In this document: positions 16,194 to 25,200 of the stretch, in pieces
Position numbering within the stretch: position 1 is the first letter of the stretch
How the letters are laid out: every line of letters begins with the position of its first letter
NCBI GenBank assembly: GCA_021325635.1
Contig: JAJPGV010000036.1
Coordinates: 1 to 64,000 of the forward strand
From: Chloroflexota bacterium
GTDB taxonomy: Bacteria > Chloroflexota > JAJPGV01
Reading direction: 5' to 3'
DNA: 64,000 nt
Program-made: the position numbers and the translations under genes
Notes under the pieces: model-generated
What the model saw: the letters and a program-made list of their open reading frames with translations, nothing else
Told to the model about the DNA's origin: nothing
Databases searched by the model: none

Positions 16194-17045
16194 ATGGGTT
16201 GGCGGTTGAACGTTACGTTGGTCCTTGGCGCCCTAACTTCGGCCATCGTTAGCTGTCGCACGCCCACGGCAAACCTGGAGCTGGCCTTCCCCCAGGGCGT
16301 CAGAGTGGAATATCGAACCAACGGCTGGAACGAAGCGACTTCCGACCAGATAACTTACACAGATGGTCCCTTCAGGGTCGAAACGTCTGGACGGCTCTTC
16401 CTGGAGGGCGTCGAAGTGGATGATCACGGGGTTGCGACGATCCACGAGACGAGCGGGGAGACAACTCTACGGTACCCAGGCCAGCCTGCCCGAGTCCTGC
16501 CACCCACAACCCGCACAATCGAGGTTGGCCCCGATGCACGCATCCACGCCGTCGAGGTACACGAGGGTTCCGTCAGTGATCTCCTGATCTTCCCGCCGCT
16601 GCCGAGTCACGGCGTAAAACCTCGTGACTCCTGGACGTTCGACTACGAGATCCCCCTCGAGAAGGCAAGGGGCAGCGTGCGGATGCAGGGGCAGAGCACC
16701 CTGGCGCGCTTGGAGGAGAAGGACGGGATGGCGCTGGCCGTGATCGAGAGCGATCTCATGCTCTCAACGGATGCCGGTTTGAACATCCTCCAGGAAATGA
16801 GCGCCGACCAGAGTGCCGCCATGCTCGCCCAAGGCTGGGACCCGGCCGCGAACGTGCACATTACTGTTGCAATGAACGGAACCTCGACAGCCACTATCGA
16901 CATCGCCAGCCGCCGAATTGCCAGCCTGTCGGCCATGCTGGCAGGCAAGTCTTCGGCCCATTACACCGACTTCCCACCTGGCTACCCGACAGACACCGAG
17001 GTTGCTACGAAGACATACGATGACATCCAGCTCGTTTCTTCATGA
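16194..17045 (+). CDS. predicted lipoprotein of unknown function
   Basis: The 283-residue product starts MGWRLNVTLVLGALTSAIVSC, a signal peptide ending in a lipobox with Cys21. The rest is a beta-rich domain without transmembrane helices or catalytic motifs I recognise; the central part (LPSHGVKPRDSWTFDYEIPL) resembles DUF6263-like secreted domains only loosely. GTG 16191 directly upstream is an alternative start; TTGAGGTGAG supplies a ribosome site. Function unknown. Confidence 0.7.
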   Translation: MGWRLNVTLVLGALTSAIVSCRTPTANLELAFPQGVRVEYRTNGWNEATSDQITYTDGPFRVETSGRLFLEGVEVDDHGVATIHETSGETTLRYPGQPARVLPPTTRTIEVGPDARIHAVEVHEGSVSDLLIFPPLPSHGVKPRDSWTFDYEIPLEKARGSVRMQGQSTLARLEEKDGMALAVIESDLMLSTDAGLNILQEMSADQSAAMLAQGWDPAANVHITVAMNGTSTATIDIASRRIASLSAMLAGKSSAHYTDFPPGYPTDTEVATKTYDDIQLVSS

Positions 17046-17091
17046 GGTTGCCACTCCATGTGAAGGCCGCACCAGCCGATGGGCGATGGCG

Positions 17092-17856
17092 CTATGCCAA
17101 GTACACGCCTGCTCGGTCATGCCAGTGCTCGGGGGCTTCGGCGGCTAACTGGGGCACTCGCTTGGAAATCGAGGTCTTGGCGCAGTAGGAAACGTCCCGT
17201 TCCAGGCGCACGGGATAGAGCGCTTTGGCGCTGTCGGAGTCGTTGAAGGCCGCCAGCAGGTTGGGATAGGAGTGGTAGAGACGGTAGGCGGCGATGGCTG
17301 AGTTCGATTCGGCCACCGGCAGGCTTCGGACCTTGGCTTCGTTGAGGAAGATGTGGCACAGATAGCCAGCGGCCGCGGCATCGTCCAGCACGAAGCGGCC
17401 GTCTCGGCCGGCGCAGACGATCAGCAGGCGGTCGAACTGGCGCAGGAACTGGAGCGCCTCGCGGATGACTGCGTTGGCGTTGATAGCCGCGCCAACCAGC
17501 ACCATCGCGGCGCCTGCGCAGGCGCGAATCGCCGCCGTCCCGTTGGTGGTGGCCATGACCATGTGCCGGCCCGTCAGGTCCAACTGGGCGAATTCGCTGG
17601 GCGAGTTGCCGTGATCGAAGCCATAGGGCGGTAAACCGCCCACTTCGCCGCACAGCAGCACTCCGCTACCCGTTCGCGCCACCACTCGCGCCGACTCCAC
17701 GCTTTCGGCCAGGCCAATCGACTGGCAGCCGCGGTCCAGCAGCGTGACGATGGTGGTGCTCGCGCGGATCACGTCCAGCACCACGGCAACCGTGCCCTCC
17801 AATGGAGGCATCTCACCGGGCACGAAGGCAACGTCCAGTGATACCGGGTTCGGCAT
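17092..17856 (-). CDS. 2-phosphosulfolactate phosphatase family protein (ComB-like)
   Basis: A 254-residue ComB-family protein. The family hydrolyses 2-phosphosulfolactate, a step of coenzyme M or sulfolactate synthesis, with Mg2+. Landmarks are VVLDVIRASTTIV near the N-terminus, GEVGGLPPYGFDHGNSP, MATTNGTAAI and CAGRDGRFVLDD. ComB homologues are widespread in bacteria that make no coenzyme M, so the physiological substrate here is open. The start is ATG 17856, directly beside the heptamer array; frames reading further upstream are artefacts of that array. Confidence 0.85.
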   Translation of the reverse strand: MPNPVSLDVAFVPGEMPPLEGTVAVVLDVIRASTTIVTLLDRGCQSIGLAESVESARVVARTGSGVLLCGEVGGLPPYGFDHGNSPSEFAQLDLTGRHMVMATTNGTAAIRACAGAAMVLVGAAINANAVIREALQFLRQFDRLLIVCAGRDGRFVLDDAAAAGYLCHIFLNEAKVRSLPVAESNSAIAAYRLYHSYPNLLAAFNDSDSAKALYPVRLERDVSYCAKTSISKRVPQLAAEAPEHWHDRAGVYLA

Positions 17857-17871
17857 GGGAGAATCAATGAT

Positions 17872-18322
17872 AGGCGCAAGGCGCAAGGCGCAAGGCGCAA
17901 GGCGCAAGGCGCAAGGCGCAAGGCGCGAGGCGCGAGGCGCGAGGCGCTAGGCGCGAGGCGCGAGGCGCAAGGCGCAAGGCGCAAGGCGCAAGGCGCGAGG
18001 CGCGAGGCGCGAGGCGCGAGGCGCGAGGCGCGAGGCGTAAGGCGCGAGGCGCAAGGCGCGAGGCGCGAGGCGCGAGGCGCGAGGCGCGAGGCGCGAGGCG
18101 CGAGGCGCGAGGCGCGAGGCGCGAGGCGCTAGGCGCGAGGCGCGAGGCGCAAGGCGCAAGGGCAAGGCGCGAGGCGCAAGGCGCAAGGCGCAAGGCGCAA
18201 GGCGCTGGTCGCAAGGCGTAAGGCGCTGATCGCAAGGCGCAAGGCGTAAGGCGCTGGTCGCAAGGCGTAAGGCGCTGATCGCAAGGCGTAAGGCGCGAAG
18301 CGCGAGGCGCGAGGCGTCGGTC
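17872..18322. repeat. heptanucleotide tandem array (GGCGCAA/GGCGCGA)
   Basis: About 64 units of 7 bp fill 450 bp between comB and aspS. Units vary at the last two positions (GGCGCAA, GGCGCGA, GGCGCTA, GGCGTAA). From 18200 on, longer mosaic units containing GCTGGTCGCAAGGC and GCTGATCGCAAGGC appear. Because 7 is not a multiple of 3, all frames stay open and give Arg-Leu-Ala-Pro-rich pseudo-proteins; none is a gene. The array resembles cyanobacterial STRR arrays in unit length only. Confidence 0.97.
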
Positions 18323-18346
18323 GTTAGTCGCTAGACTAAGTAGACT

Positions 18347-18364
18347 CCTGGCGACCACGCCAGG
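18347..18364. repeat. central hairpin between the inverted heptamer arrays
   Basis: CCTGGC at 18347-18352 pairs with GCCAGG at 18359-18364. It lies in the 70-bp non-repetitive centre that separates the two array arms. It may be a terminator remnant or the tip of the larger fold. Confidence 0.5.
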
Positions 18365-18392
18365 CCTTTCAACTTCAACTACGGCGGTAACG

Positions 18393-18509
18393 ATCACGCC
18401 TTGCGACCATCGACCAACGCCTTACGCCTTGCGACCAGCGCCTTGCGCCTTGCGACCAGCGCCTTGCGCCTTGCGCCTAACGCATCGCGCCTAACGCCTC
18501 ACGCCTGCC
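18393..18509. repeat. inverted copy of the heptamer array, abutting aspS
   Basis: Units CGCCTTG, CGCCTAA and CGACCAG are reverse complements of the first array. Positions 18418-18452 are the exact reverse complement of 18191-18225 over 35 bp. The array ends 2 nt before the aspS start codon, so the aspS leader consists of repeat sequence. Confidence 0.95.
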
Positions 18510-18510
18510 A

Positions 18511-20280
18511 ATGAAACGAACTCACCGTTGTGGCGAGCTCCGCGCCGCCAACGTCGACCAGGCCGTCAACATCATGGGCTGGGTCCATCGCCGTCGCGAT
18601 CACGGTGGGCTCATCTTCATTGACCTGCGCGACCGCACCGGCCTGGTGCAGGTGGTGGTAGACCCACAGCACGCGCCGGCCGCGCACGCGGTCGCCAACG
18701 AAGCCCGTGCGGAGTTCGTGCTGGCCGTGCGCGGCCGGGTCCTCATGCGCGAGGCCGGCCGCGACAACCCCAACCTGGCCACCGGGCAGGTCGAGGTGCA
18801 TGCCGACGAAATCGAGCTCCTCAACCCCGCCCGCCCACTGCCCTTCGAGGTCAACCGAGACGTGGACGTCGATGAATCCGTCCGCCTCAAGTACCGCTAC
18901 CTGGACCTGCGGCGGGACCGGCTCAAGCGCAACATCCTCGTCCGCCACCGCATTGTGAAGACCATGCGCGACTACCTGGACGCGCACGACTTCACCGAGA
19001 TCGAGACTCCCAATCTGATCAAGAGCACGCCCGAAGGCGCGCGCGATTACCTGGTGCCCAGCCGCATCCATCCCGGCGAGTTCTACGCTCTCCCGCAGTC
19101 ACCGCAGCAGATGAAGCAGCTGCTGATGGTGGCCGGCCTGGACCGCTACTACCAGCTCGCGCGCTGCTTCCGCGACGAAGACCTGCGCGCCGAACGACAG
19201 CCGGAGTTCACTCAGCTCGATATCGAGATGTCTTTCGCCGACGAATCCGACGTAATGGAGCTGGTCGAGGGCCTGTACACACGCATTGCCGAAGAGTGCT
19301 CCGAGCGCACCCTGCTGTTCAAGCCCTTCCAGCGCCTGCCCTACGAGGAAGCGATCCGCCGCTTCGGCTCGGACAAGCCCGACATGCGCTTCGGCGTGGA
19401 GCTGGTCGACTTGTCCGAGGACGTGCTCGGCACGCAGTTCAACGCCTTCGCCTCTGTGCTCGCTTCCGGCGGCCAGGTGAAGGCGATCGTCGCGCCAGGT
19501 TGGGCCGCCCTCAGCCGCAAGGAGACCGATGCGCTCATCGAGCAGGCCAAGCAGTTCGGCGCCAAGGGCTTGGTGACGCTGGGCGTCGGCGACGATGGCG
19601 AGACCGTGCATGGCGGCGCGGCCAAGTTCCTGACACCTGACGAGGTCAAGCGCATCATTGCCCGCTCGCAAGCCAGGCCAAGCGATATGCTGCTCATCGT
19701 GGCTGACCAGCCGGCCACGGTTGCCGACGTCCTTGGCCGGCTGCGGCTCGACGTCGGCCGCCGCTGCGGCCTGATCGACGACAGCAAGCTCGCCTTCGTG
19801 TGGGTCACCGGCTTCCCACTGCTGGAATGGCTGCCGGACGAGGGCCGCTGGCATGCCATGCACAACCCCTTCTCCGCGCCGGTCGTGATGGAGGTCGAAG
19901 CGCTCAAGGCCGAGCCGGGAAGCATCGGCGCCCGCCAGTACGACCTGGCATGCAACGGCTACGAGGTCGGCGGAGGCAGCGTCCGCATCCACAAGGCGGA
20001 GGTCCAGAAGGCGGTCTTCGAACTGCTGGGCCTCAGCGAGGACGAGATCCGGGAGCAGTTCGGCCACATGCTGGAGGCCTTCGAATACGGCGCCCCGCCG
20101 CATGCCGGCATCGCCACCGGCCTGGAGCGCACGGTCATGCTGATGGTCGACGAGCCCAACATCCGCGAGGTCATGGCCTTCCCCAAGAACCAGGCCGCCA
20201 TGGACCTGTTGATGCAGGCGCCCTCACCCGTCAGCCCCAAGCAGCTCGACGAGCTCCACCTCCAGCTCAAGCCGGACTAA
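18511..20280 (+). CDS. aspS: aspartyl-tRNA synthetase, probably non-discriminating
   Basis: A complete 589-residue bacterial-type AspRS: N-terminal OB anticodon domain, class II core with motifs 1-3 (FTEIETPNLI, FRDEDLRAERQPEFTQLD, GIATGLERTVML) and the inserted GAD domain around residues 290-420. His31 (RRRDHGG) and Gly83 (REAGRDN) are the residues described for the non-discriminating enzyme of Pseudomonas aeruginosa, which charges both tRNA-Asp and tRNA-Asn. That predicts that Asn-tRNA is made by GatCAB amidation. ATG 18511 lacks a Shine-Dalgarno and follows the heptamer array directly. Confidence 0.95.
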   Translation: MKRTHRCGELRAANVDQAVNIMGWVHRRRDHGGLIFIDLRDRTGLVQVVVDPQHAPAAHAVANEARAEFVLAVRGRVLMREAGRDNPNLATGQVEVHADEIELLNPARPLPFEVNRDVDVDESVRLKYRYLDLRRDRLKRNILVRHRIVKTMRDYLDAHDFTEIETPNLIKSTPEGARDYLVPSRIHPGEFYALPQSPQQMKQLLMVAGLDRYYQLARCFRDEDLRAERQPEFTQLDIEMSFADESDVMELVEGLYTRIAEECSERTLLFKPFQRLPYEEAIRRFGSDKPDMRFGVELVDLSEDVLGTQFNAFASVLASGGQVKAIVAPGWAALSRKETDALIEQAKQFGAKGLVTLGVGDDGETVHGGAAKFLTPDEVKRIIARSQARPSDMLLIVADQPATVADVLGRLRLDVGRRCGLIDDSKLAFVWVTGFPLLEWLPDEGRWHAMHNPFSAPVVMEVEALKAEPGSIGARQYDLACNGYEVGGGSVRIHKAEVQKAVFELLGLSEDEIREQFGHMLEAFEYGAPPHAGIATGLERTVMLMVDEPNIREVMAFPKNQAAMDLLMQAPSPVSPKQLDELHLQLKPD

Positions 20281-20362
20281 GCGCTCCGAACCAAGCCGCG
20301 GACGGGAGGGCCAAGCCCTACGCGCGGTGCCTGACCGACGCCTGCGAACAGGCTTCCGGACG

Positions 20363-23300
20363 TCAGCAGCTCGTGTAGGGCTGCAGCTGGCCGAGATAGC
20401 GCCGCAGCCAGGTCGCCGCGGTCTTCGAGGTCAACACCTTGGCGTGCGCCTGCATGATCGCCTTCAGCGCCTTCGAGGGATCTGACAGGGCATGCTCCGG
20501 ACTTCCACCCATGTTCGCGCGGCACGTCGACGTGAGGCTGAACAAGCCCTGCCCGCCAGAAGCGATCTCGCCGTTATCCAGCCAGTCGGCGCTGTTCTCG
20601 ATGGCAAACACCGGCACCGGCCATGTTGGAACGACGGAGAGCGTACCTGCGAGGCCGGAGCCCTGCAGGTCGGGCGAGGCGTTCCCCAGGGCGGGGGCCA
20701 CGAGCGATTGGAAGCTCGAAAGTGGAGCGATGCCGCGGACCGGTGCGTCGACGACGACTGCCGAATGGACGTGAGGCAGTACGGTCGCCACAGAGGGTCC
20801 AGCCAGCAGCCAGTCCAGCGCGACGATGCCACCCAGGCTGTAGCCTACGAGGTCGATCTGAGCCGAGGGGTGGGCGGCAAGGATGGCGCCGAGTTGCGTG
20901 TCGAGAATGGCCACGTCGGCGGCCACCGGCTTCTGCGTATCCAGCCAGCCATAGGCCGGCACCGAGCCCGCGGCCCCCGGCGATCCGGATGGGCAGGACG
21001 GCCGTGCCGAGCCACAGGCACGCGCGCTCCAACTCCCCGAGTAGGAGTAGTACAGCACGTTGGATGTAGGGAGCAGGTCATCAAGCGCGCCTGCGAACCT
21101 GGCGAAGTGCCCTCTTACCTCTGAGCCTGTGCTCAGGAACCCATCCAGGAAGACGACGTAGCGATTGGGATCGGGCCCGTACGTGTACACATTGGAATCC
21201 TCGTGGATTCCGCTGCCGCCGCCGTCCGGGGTTTCGACGGTCACGTGGACCATTCCGGAACCTAGCGGCACTGTCACCGTGAGGCTCGTGCCGCTGGCAT
21301 TTGCGGCGAGCCCAGTGGCTGTCCTCGTCGTACCGAAGTCGACCGCGGTGGCCTTCGCCAGGCCCTTGCCCCTGATGGTGACGGCATTACCTCCGGCGAG
21401 GTCGCCCGACCTCGGGGAGACGGAGGCGACACTAGGGATATCGCGCGCCCCGGCCGCGCTTCCGGGGATGAGGAGTATCCGCGCGTTGAAGGTATCGGCC
21501 ACGAAGAGGTTGCCGGCGGCATCCAGCACGACGTTATTCGGCACGCACATCGTCCGCGCGCTTACCTTGACGCTGCAGCTGCCGGACGTGAAATTGGGCT
21601 GTCCGAAGACCTCCGAGGCGTGCGTGGCACCCGAACGAAACTTCAGCACACGGCTGTTGCCGCTGTCGGCTACATAGACGCCGCCCGCCGCATCCACCGC
21701 AACTCCCAGCGGGAAGCAGAAGCCCGCGTCGTTGGTACCTCCCCCCATGTCACAATCGTTCGCTGCCGTCTGGAAATCCGGCTGCCCATACACGGCGCTG
21801 GCCGACGCCGAGCCGCTGGGGAACACCAGCACACGGTTGTTGCCCGTATCGGCCAGGTACAGGTTGTCACTGGCGTCGATGGCCATGCCGGAGGGCACGC
21901 ACATGTTTTGGGCGCTCACACCCCCGCCGTTGCACAGGTTCGTGGTGAAGCTGGGCTGACCGTAGACCCTAGTGGGCGCGGTTGAGCCGCTGGGAAAGAA
22001 CAGCACGCGATGGTTGCCAGAGTCCACCACGTAAAGGTTGTTCGAGCTGTCCAGGCCTACCGCGCTGGGCAAGCACATGGTCGAGGCGCTTGCACCTCCG
22101 CCTCCGAAGATGCAGAAGGGATCTCCCAGGCTGTCGAAGTCCGGCTCGCCGTAGACGACGCTTGGCGTGGTCGAGCCCCGCGGATAGCGCAGCACCCGAT
22201 TATTGAAGCTGTCCGCGACATACAGGTCGCCCTGCCGGTCGGTGGCTGCCCCTTCCGGCCCACACAGTGTGGATTGCGCAACAAAGAGGCAGCCCAGGCT
22301 GTTGAAGCCTGGTTGGCCATAGACGGTGGAGGCGGCGACCGATCCGCCGGTGTAGGCCAGCGCTCTGCTCGCCTGGGAATCGACTACGTAGACGCTATCA
22401 GCTCCGAGAGCGAGGCTCGCTGGTGCCGTCAAGCTCCTGTTGTCTGGCGCCTGATGGTTGGGCATCGAGGAAGTGAAATCCGGCTGGCCGTAGACCCTGA
22501 TGGCGGTGTTCGAGCCCTTTGGAAACGACAGCACGCGGTTGTTGAAGAAGTCGACCGCGTAGAGCAGTCCGGCGGTGCTGGTCGCGACGCTCGCCTGACC
22601 GCAGAGCTCCGACGCGTTCACATTGATGCACCCGTCGGGGGAGCCGCTGTTGAGATCGAACTGCCCTATCACTCCCGTCGCGGTCTGCGATCCGGCCGGA
22701 TAGATCACGATGCGGCTGCCGATATCGGTCACGTATAGGTGGCCGTCGGACTGCGCCGCTACGTCCAGTGGAGCACATAGCCCTGTGGCGCTCACAGTGC
22801 AGTCGACGCTCGAGAAGGTCGATTGACCGTACACCTGGGAAGCCGTCGTAGACCCGGCGGGGAAGCGCAGCACACGATTGTTGGTCTGATCGGCAATCAG
22901 CAAGTCTCCAGCGGCATCGACCGCCAGGCCGCTCGGGCCGCACAGGCTGGCAGCGCTCGGCGGCCCAGTGATGCAGCCCCGGCTCGTAAAGCCCGGTTGG
23001 CCGTACACCCTGGTCGCGGTCGTGGATCCGGCCGGGTAGAACAGGACGCGCGAGTCGGCCGCGTCGGACACGTACAGGTCCCCCACGGCGTCAGTGGCCA
23101 GGCCCACCGGGAAGCACAGCGACGTCGCGTCAGTCCTGCTCTGGCAGCCCACCGACATCATGTCAGGCTGGCCGTAGACACGTGCCGCTTCGTTGGAGCC
23201 TTTGGGGAACATGAGGACGCGGGCGTTGAACAGGTCCGCCACGAACAGGCTGCCATCGGGCGCAATGGCCACCGCTATTGGGCTGCAGAAAGCGCTTGCC

Positions 23301-23857
23301 CCGGCCGCGCAGTAATTGGACGTTTCGGTGGCCGAAGGCTGACCGTACACCCTGGTCGCCGTGGTGGAGTTGCTGGGATAAAACACGACCCGGTTGTTGT
23401 ACGTATCCGCGACATACAGCCCGCCCTTGGCGTCGGCCGCCAGGTCCTCTGGCACGGCCAGGGTCGTGCCATTCAGCTCTCCACCGGACGGCGCCCTGGA
23501 TGTAAATGACTTTTGGCCGTACACGCGCGTCGCCGCCGCACCGATCGATTTCTCGCCGCGGGACGCCGCCTGCTCGACGGCTGGCTGGCTCTCCACCACC
23601 GTTCTGCTGACGCGTCTTGGCTGACCGAGACTCGGCAGCTCCGGAGGCAAGGACAGACAGGCGGCTATGTGCGCTGGAGACCGCTTAAGGGAGGCAGCCG
23701 AGCACGGTTGCAGGGATCGGCTGAGGACTTTCGGCGCCAGAGGCGGCGTGCGGGGTGGGGGGACGCCGGCGGGTGCAGCCGCGCTGGGCTGGGCTGCCGT
23801 GAGAAAGAGCGTGAGGACAACGCCGCAGGAAGCCAGCCTACTCCAATGGTCACCCAT
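20363..23857 (-). CDS. secreted NHL-repeat / IPT / alpha-beta hydrolase fusion
   Basis: This 1164-residue protein has a signal peptide (VVLTLFLTAAQPSAAAP) and about 14 NHL-type blade repeats of 45-55 residues (LYVADTYNNRVVFYPSNST, then VYGQPxFxS). These should form one or more beta-propellers up to about residue 800. An IPT/TIG domain follows (SVSPRSGDLAGGNAVTIRG). The last 270 residues look like a lipase-type hydrolase with nucleophile elbow GYSLGG, an Asp in ENSADWLDN and a His in SPEHALS. Cysteine pairs within blades suggest an extracytoplasmic setting. The hydrolase substrate is unknown. It is convergent with aspS. Confidence 0.85.
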   Translation of the reverse strand: MGDHWSRLASCGVVLTLFLTAAQPSAAAPAGVPPPRTPPLAPKVLSRSLQPCSAASLKRSPAHIAACLSLPPELPSLGQPRRVSRTVVESQPAVEQAASRGEKSIGAAATRVYGQKSFTSRAPSGGELNGTTLAVPEDLAADAKGGLYVADTYNNRVVFYPSNSTTATRVYGQPSATETSNYCAAGASAFCSPIAVAIAPDGSLFVADLFNARVLMFPKGSNEAARVYGQPDMMSVGCQSRTDATSLCFPVGLATDAVGDLYVSDAADSRVLFYPAGSTTATRVYGQPGFTSRGCITGPPSAASLCGPSGLAVDAAGDLLIADQTNNRVLRFPAGSTTASQVYGQSTFSSVDCTVSATGLCAPLDVAAQSDGHLYVTDIGSRIVIYPAGSQTATGVIGQFDLNSGSPDGCINVNASELCGQASVATSTAGLLYAVDFFNNRVLSFPKGSNTAIRVYGQPDFTSSMPNHQAPDNRSLTAPASLALGADSVYVVDSQASRALAYTGGSVAASTVYGQPGFNSLGCLFVAQSTLCGPEGAATDRQGDLYVADSFNNRVLRYPRGSTTPSVVYGEPDFDSLGDPFCIFGGGGASASTMCLPSAVGLDSSNNLYVVDSGNHRVLFFPSGSTAPTRVYGQPSFTTNLCNGGGVSAQNMCVPSGMAIDASDNLYLADTGNNRVLVFPSGSASASAVYGQPDFQTAANDCDMGGGTNDAGFCFPLGVAVDAAGGVYVADSGNSRVLKFRSGATHASEVFGQPNFTSGSCSVKVSARTMCVPNNVVLDAAGNLFVADTFNARILLIPGSAAGARDIPSVASVSPRSGDLAGGNAVTIRGKGLAKATAVDFGTTRTATGLAANASGTSLTVTVPLGSGMVHVTVETPDGGGSGIHEDSNVYTYGPDPNRYVVFLDGFLSTGSEVRGHFARFAGALDDLLPTSNVLYYSYSGSWSARACGSARPSCPSGSPGAAGSVPAYGWLDTQKPVAADVAILDTQLGAILAAHPSAQIDLVGYSLGGIVALDWLLAGPSVATVLPHVHSAVVVDAPVRGIAPLSSFQSLVAPALGNASPDLQGSGLAGTLSVVPTWPVPVFAIENSADWLDNGEIASGGQGLFSLTSTCRANMGGSPEHALSDPSKALKAIMQAHAKVLTSKTAATWLRRYLGQLQPYTSC

Positions 23858-23991
23858 TCCCCGTGCCCCCTGGTGCTTGCCCGGCGTGCCGCAACGCCTG
23901 CTTGCATCATGTTAACCCTTGAAATATCAGCAGGCAAGGGGTACAAGGACTTTTGGCCGTTGGCGCGCTGGCGGCTGCCTCCCGGAGGCGG

Positions 23992-25200
23992 TTACCCCAG
24001 CTTCAGACGGTTGACGCGGTAACCGGCCGATCTCAGCCTCTGCAGCAGTCGCCGGCCATGGCTCTCGTCGCGGGTTTCGACGGTCAGCATGACCTCTACT
24101 TCGGGGAAGGCGGCCGGCCGGCGATGCTCGACGCTCAAGACATTGATGCGCTGGTCGCGCACGATCCGCAGCAGCTCCACCAGCTCGCCCGGGCGATCCG
24201 GGAGCCACGTCTCGAACACAAGGTAGCGTCCTGCCGTGGCCAGGCCGTGCTCAATGATGCGATCGACCAGGTTGATGTCGATATTGCCGCCGCTGAGGAC
24301 GACGGCCACCTTGCGGCCGGCCAGGTCCAAGGCACCCGACAGCAGCGCCGCCAGACCAACGGCGCCCGCTCCTTCCACGACGAGCTTGCAGCGCTCCAGC
24401 AGCAGCACGATGGCGTGAGCGATAGCCTCGTCATCGACGGCCACGACGTCGTCCACGAGATCCCGAATGATCGGCAGCGTCAGCTGGCCGGGGGCTTTCA
24501 CGGCGATGCCGTCGGCAATAGTCGTAGCCGGGCGACCGCCGCTGGGCGCGGGGTGGAAGGCCGCGCGCACCGCGTCCACGGCGGCCGACTGCACTCCGAC
24601 TACCTGTACCCGAGGAGAGATGGCCTTGGCCGCCGTGGCGATGCCGGCGATCAAGCCTCCACCGCCGACCGGCACCACGATGGCGTCGATGTCCGGCTTT
24701 TCGTCCAGCACCTCGCAGGCGATTGTGCCCTGCCCAGCCATGACCGCCGGGTCATCGAAGGCGTGCACCAGCGTGCCCTGGCTGCGCTGTTGGAAGGCCA
24801 GCGCGGCCTGGTACGCCTCGTCGTAGCTCTGCCCCTGGAGGCGAATGGCAGCGCCATAGCCCTGCGTGGCCGCCAGCTTGGCCAACGAGGTGCCTTCCGG
24901 CATGTAGACCGTGGCCGGCAACCCCAGCAGGCTGGCGGCCAGGGCCACGCCCTGCGCATGGTTGCCAGCCGAGGCCGCCACCACTCCGCGGCGTTTCAGT
25001 CCCGGCGCCGCCTGGCTCAGAGCCGCCAGCCTGTTATAGGCGCCGCGGATCTTGAAGGAGCCGGTCCGCTGCAGGTTCTCACACTTGAGGTGCACCTCCG
25101 CGCCGGTCATACGACTGAAGGTGGCTGAGTAATCGAGCGGCGTGCGGTGGACGACGCCCTCTAGGGTGCGCTGAGCCTGACGAACCTCGTCAAGGGTCAC
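23992..25200 (-). CDS. ilvA: threonine dehydratase with ACT domain
   Basis: A 402-residue PLP enzyme that deaminates threonine to 2-oxobutyrate. PLP is held by Lys50 in CENLQRTGSFKIRGAYNRL, and the Gly-rich phosphate loop reads VPVGGGGLIAGIA. The C-terminal 75 residues form one ACT domain (YLVFETWLPDRPGELVELL), giving the length of the short, TdcB-like allosteric form. It starts at GTG 25200, sharing GTGA with the stop of the upstream exchanger gene, so the two are translationally coupled. Other frames extend to 25359 but lie inside that exchanger gene. Confidence 0.9.
   Translation of the reverse strand: MTLDEVRQAQRTLEGVVHRTPLDYSATFSRMTGAEVHLKCENLQRTGSFKIRGAYNRLAALSQAAPGLKRRGVVAASAGNHAQGVALAASLLGLPATVYMPEGTSLAKLAATQGYGAAIRLQGQSYDEAYQAALAFQQRSQGTLVHAFDDPAVMAGQGTIACEVLDEKPDIDAIVVPVGGGGLIAGIATAAKAISPRVQVVGVQSAAVDAVRAAFHPAPSGGRPATTIADGIAVKAPGQLTLPIIRDLVDDVVAVDDEAIAHAIVLLLERCKLVVEGAGAVGLAALLSGALDLAGRKVAVVLSGGNIDINLVDRIIEHGLATAGRYLVFETWLPDRPGELVELLRIVRDQRINVLSVEHRRPAAFPEVEVMLTVETRDESHGRRLLQRLRSAGYRVNRLKLG

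Noticed and set aside
17864-18397. Long Arg-Leu-Ala-Pro repeat reading frames on the minus strand
   Set aside because: They are products of the 7-bp array, which stays open in all frames. There is no ribosome site and no homology-like feature.
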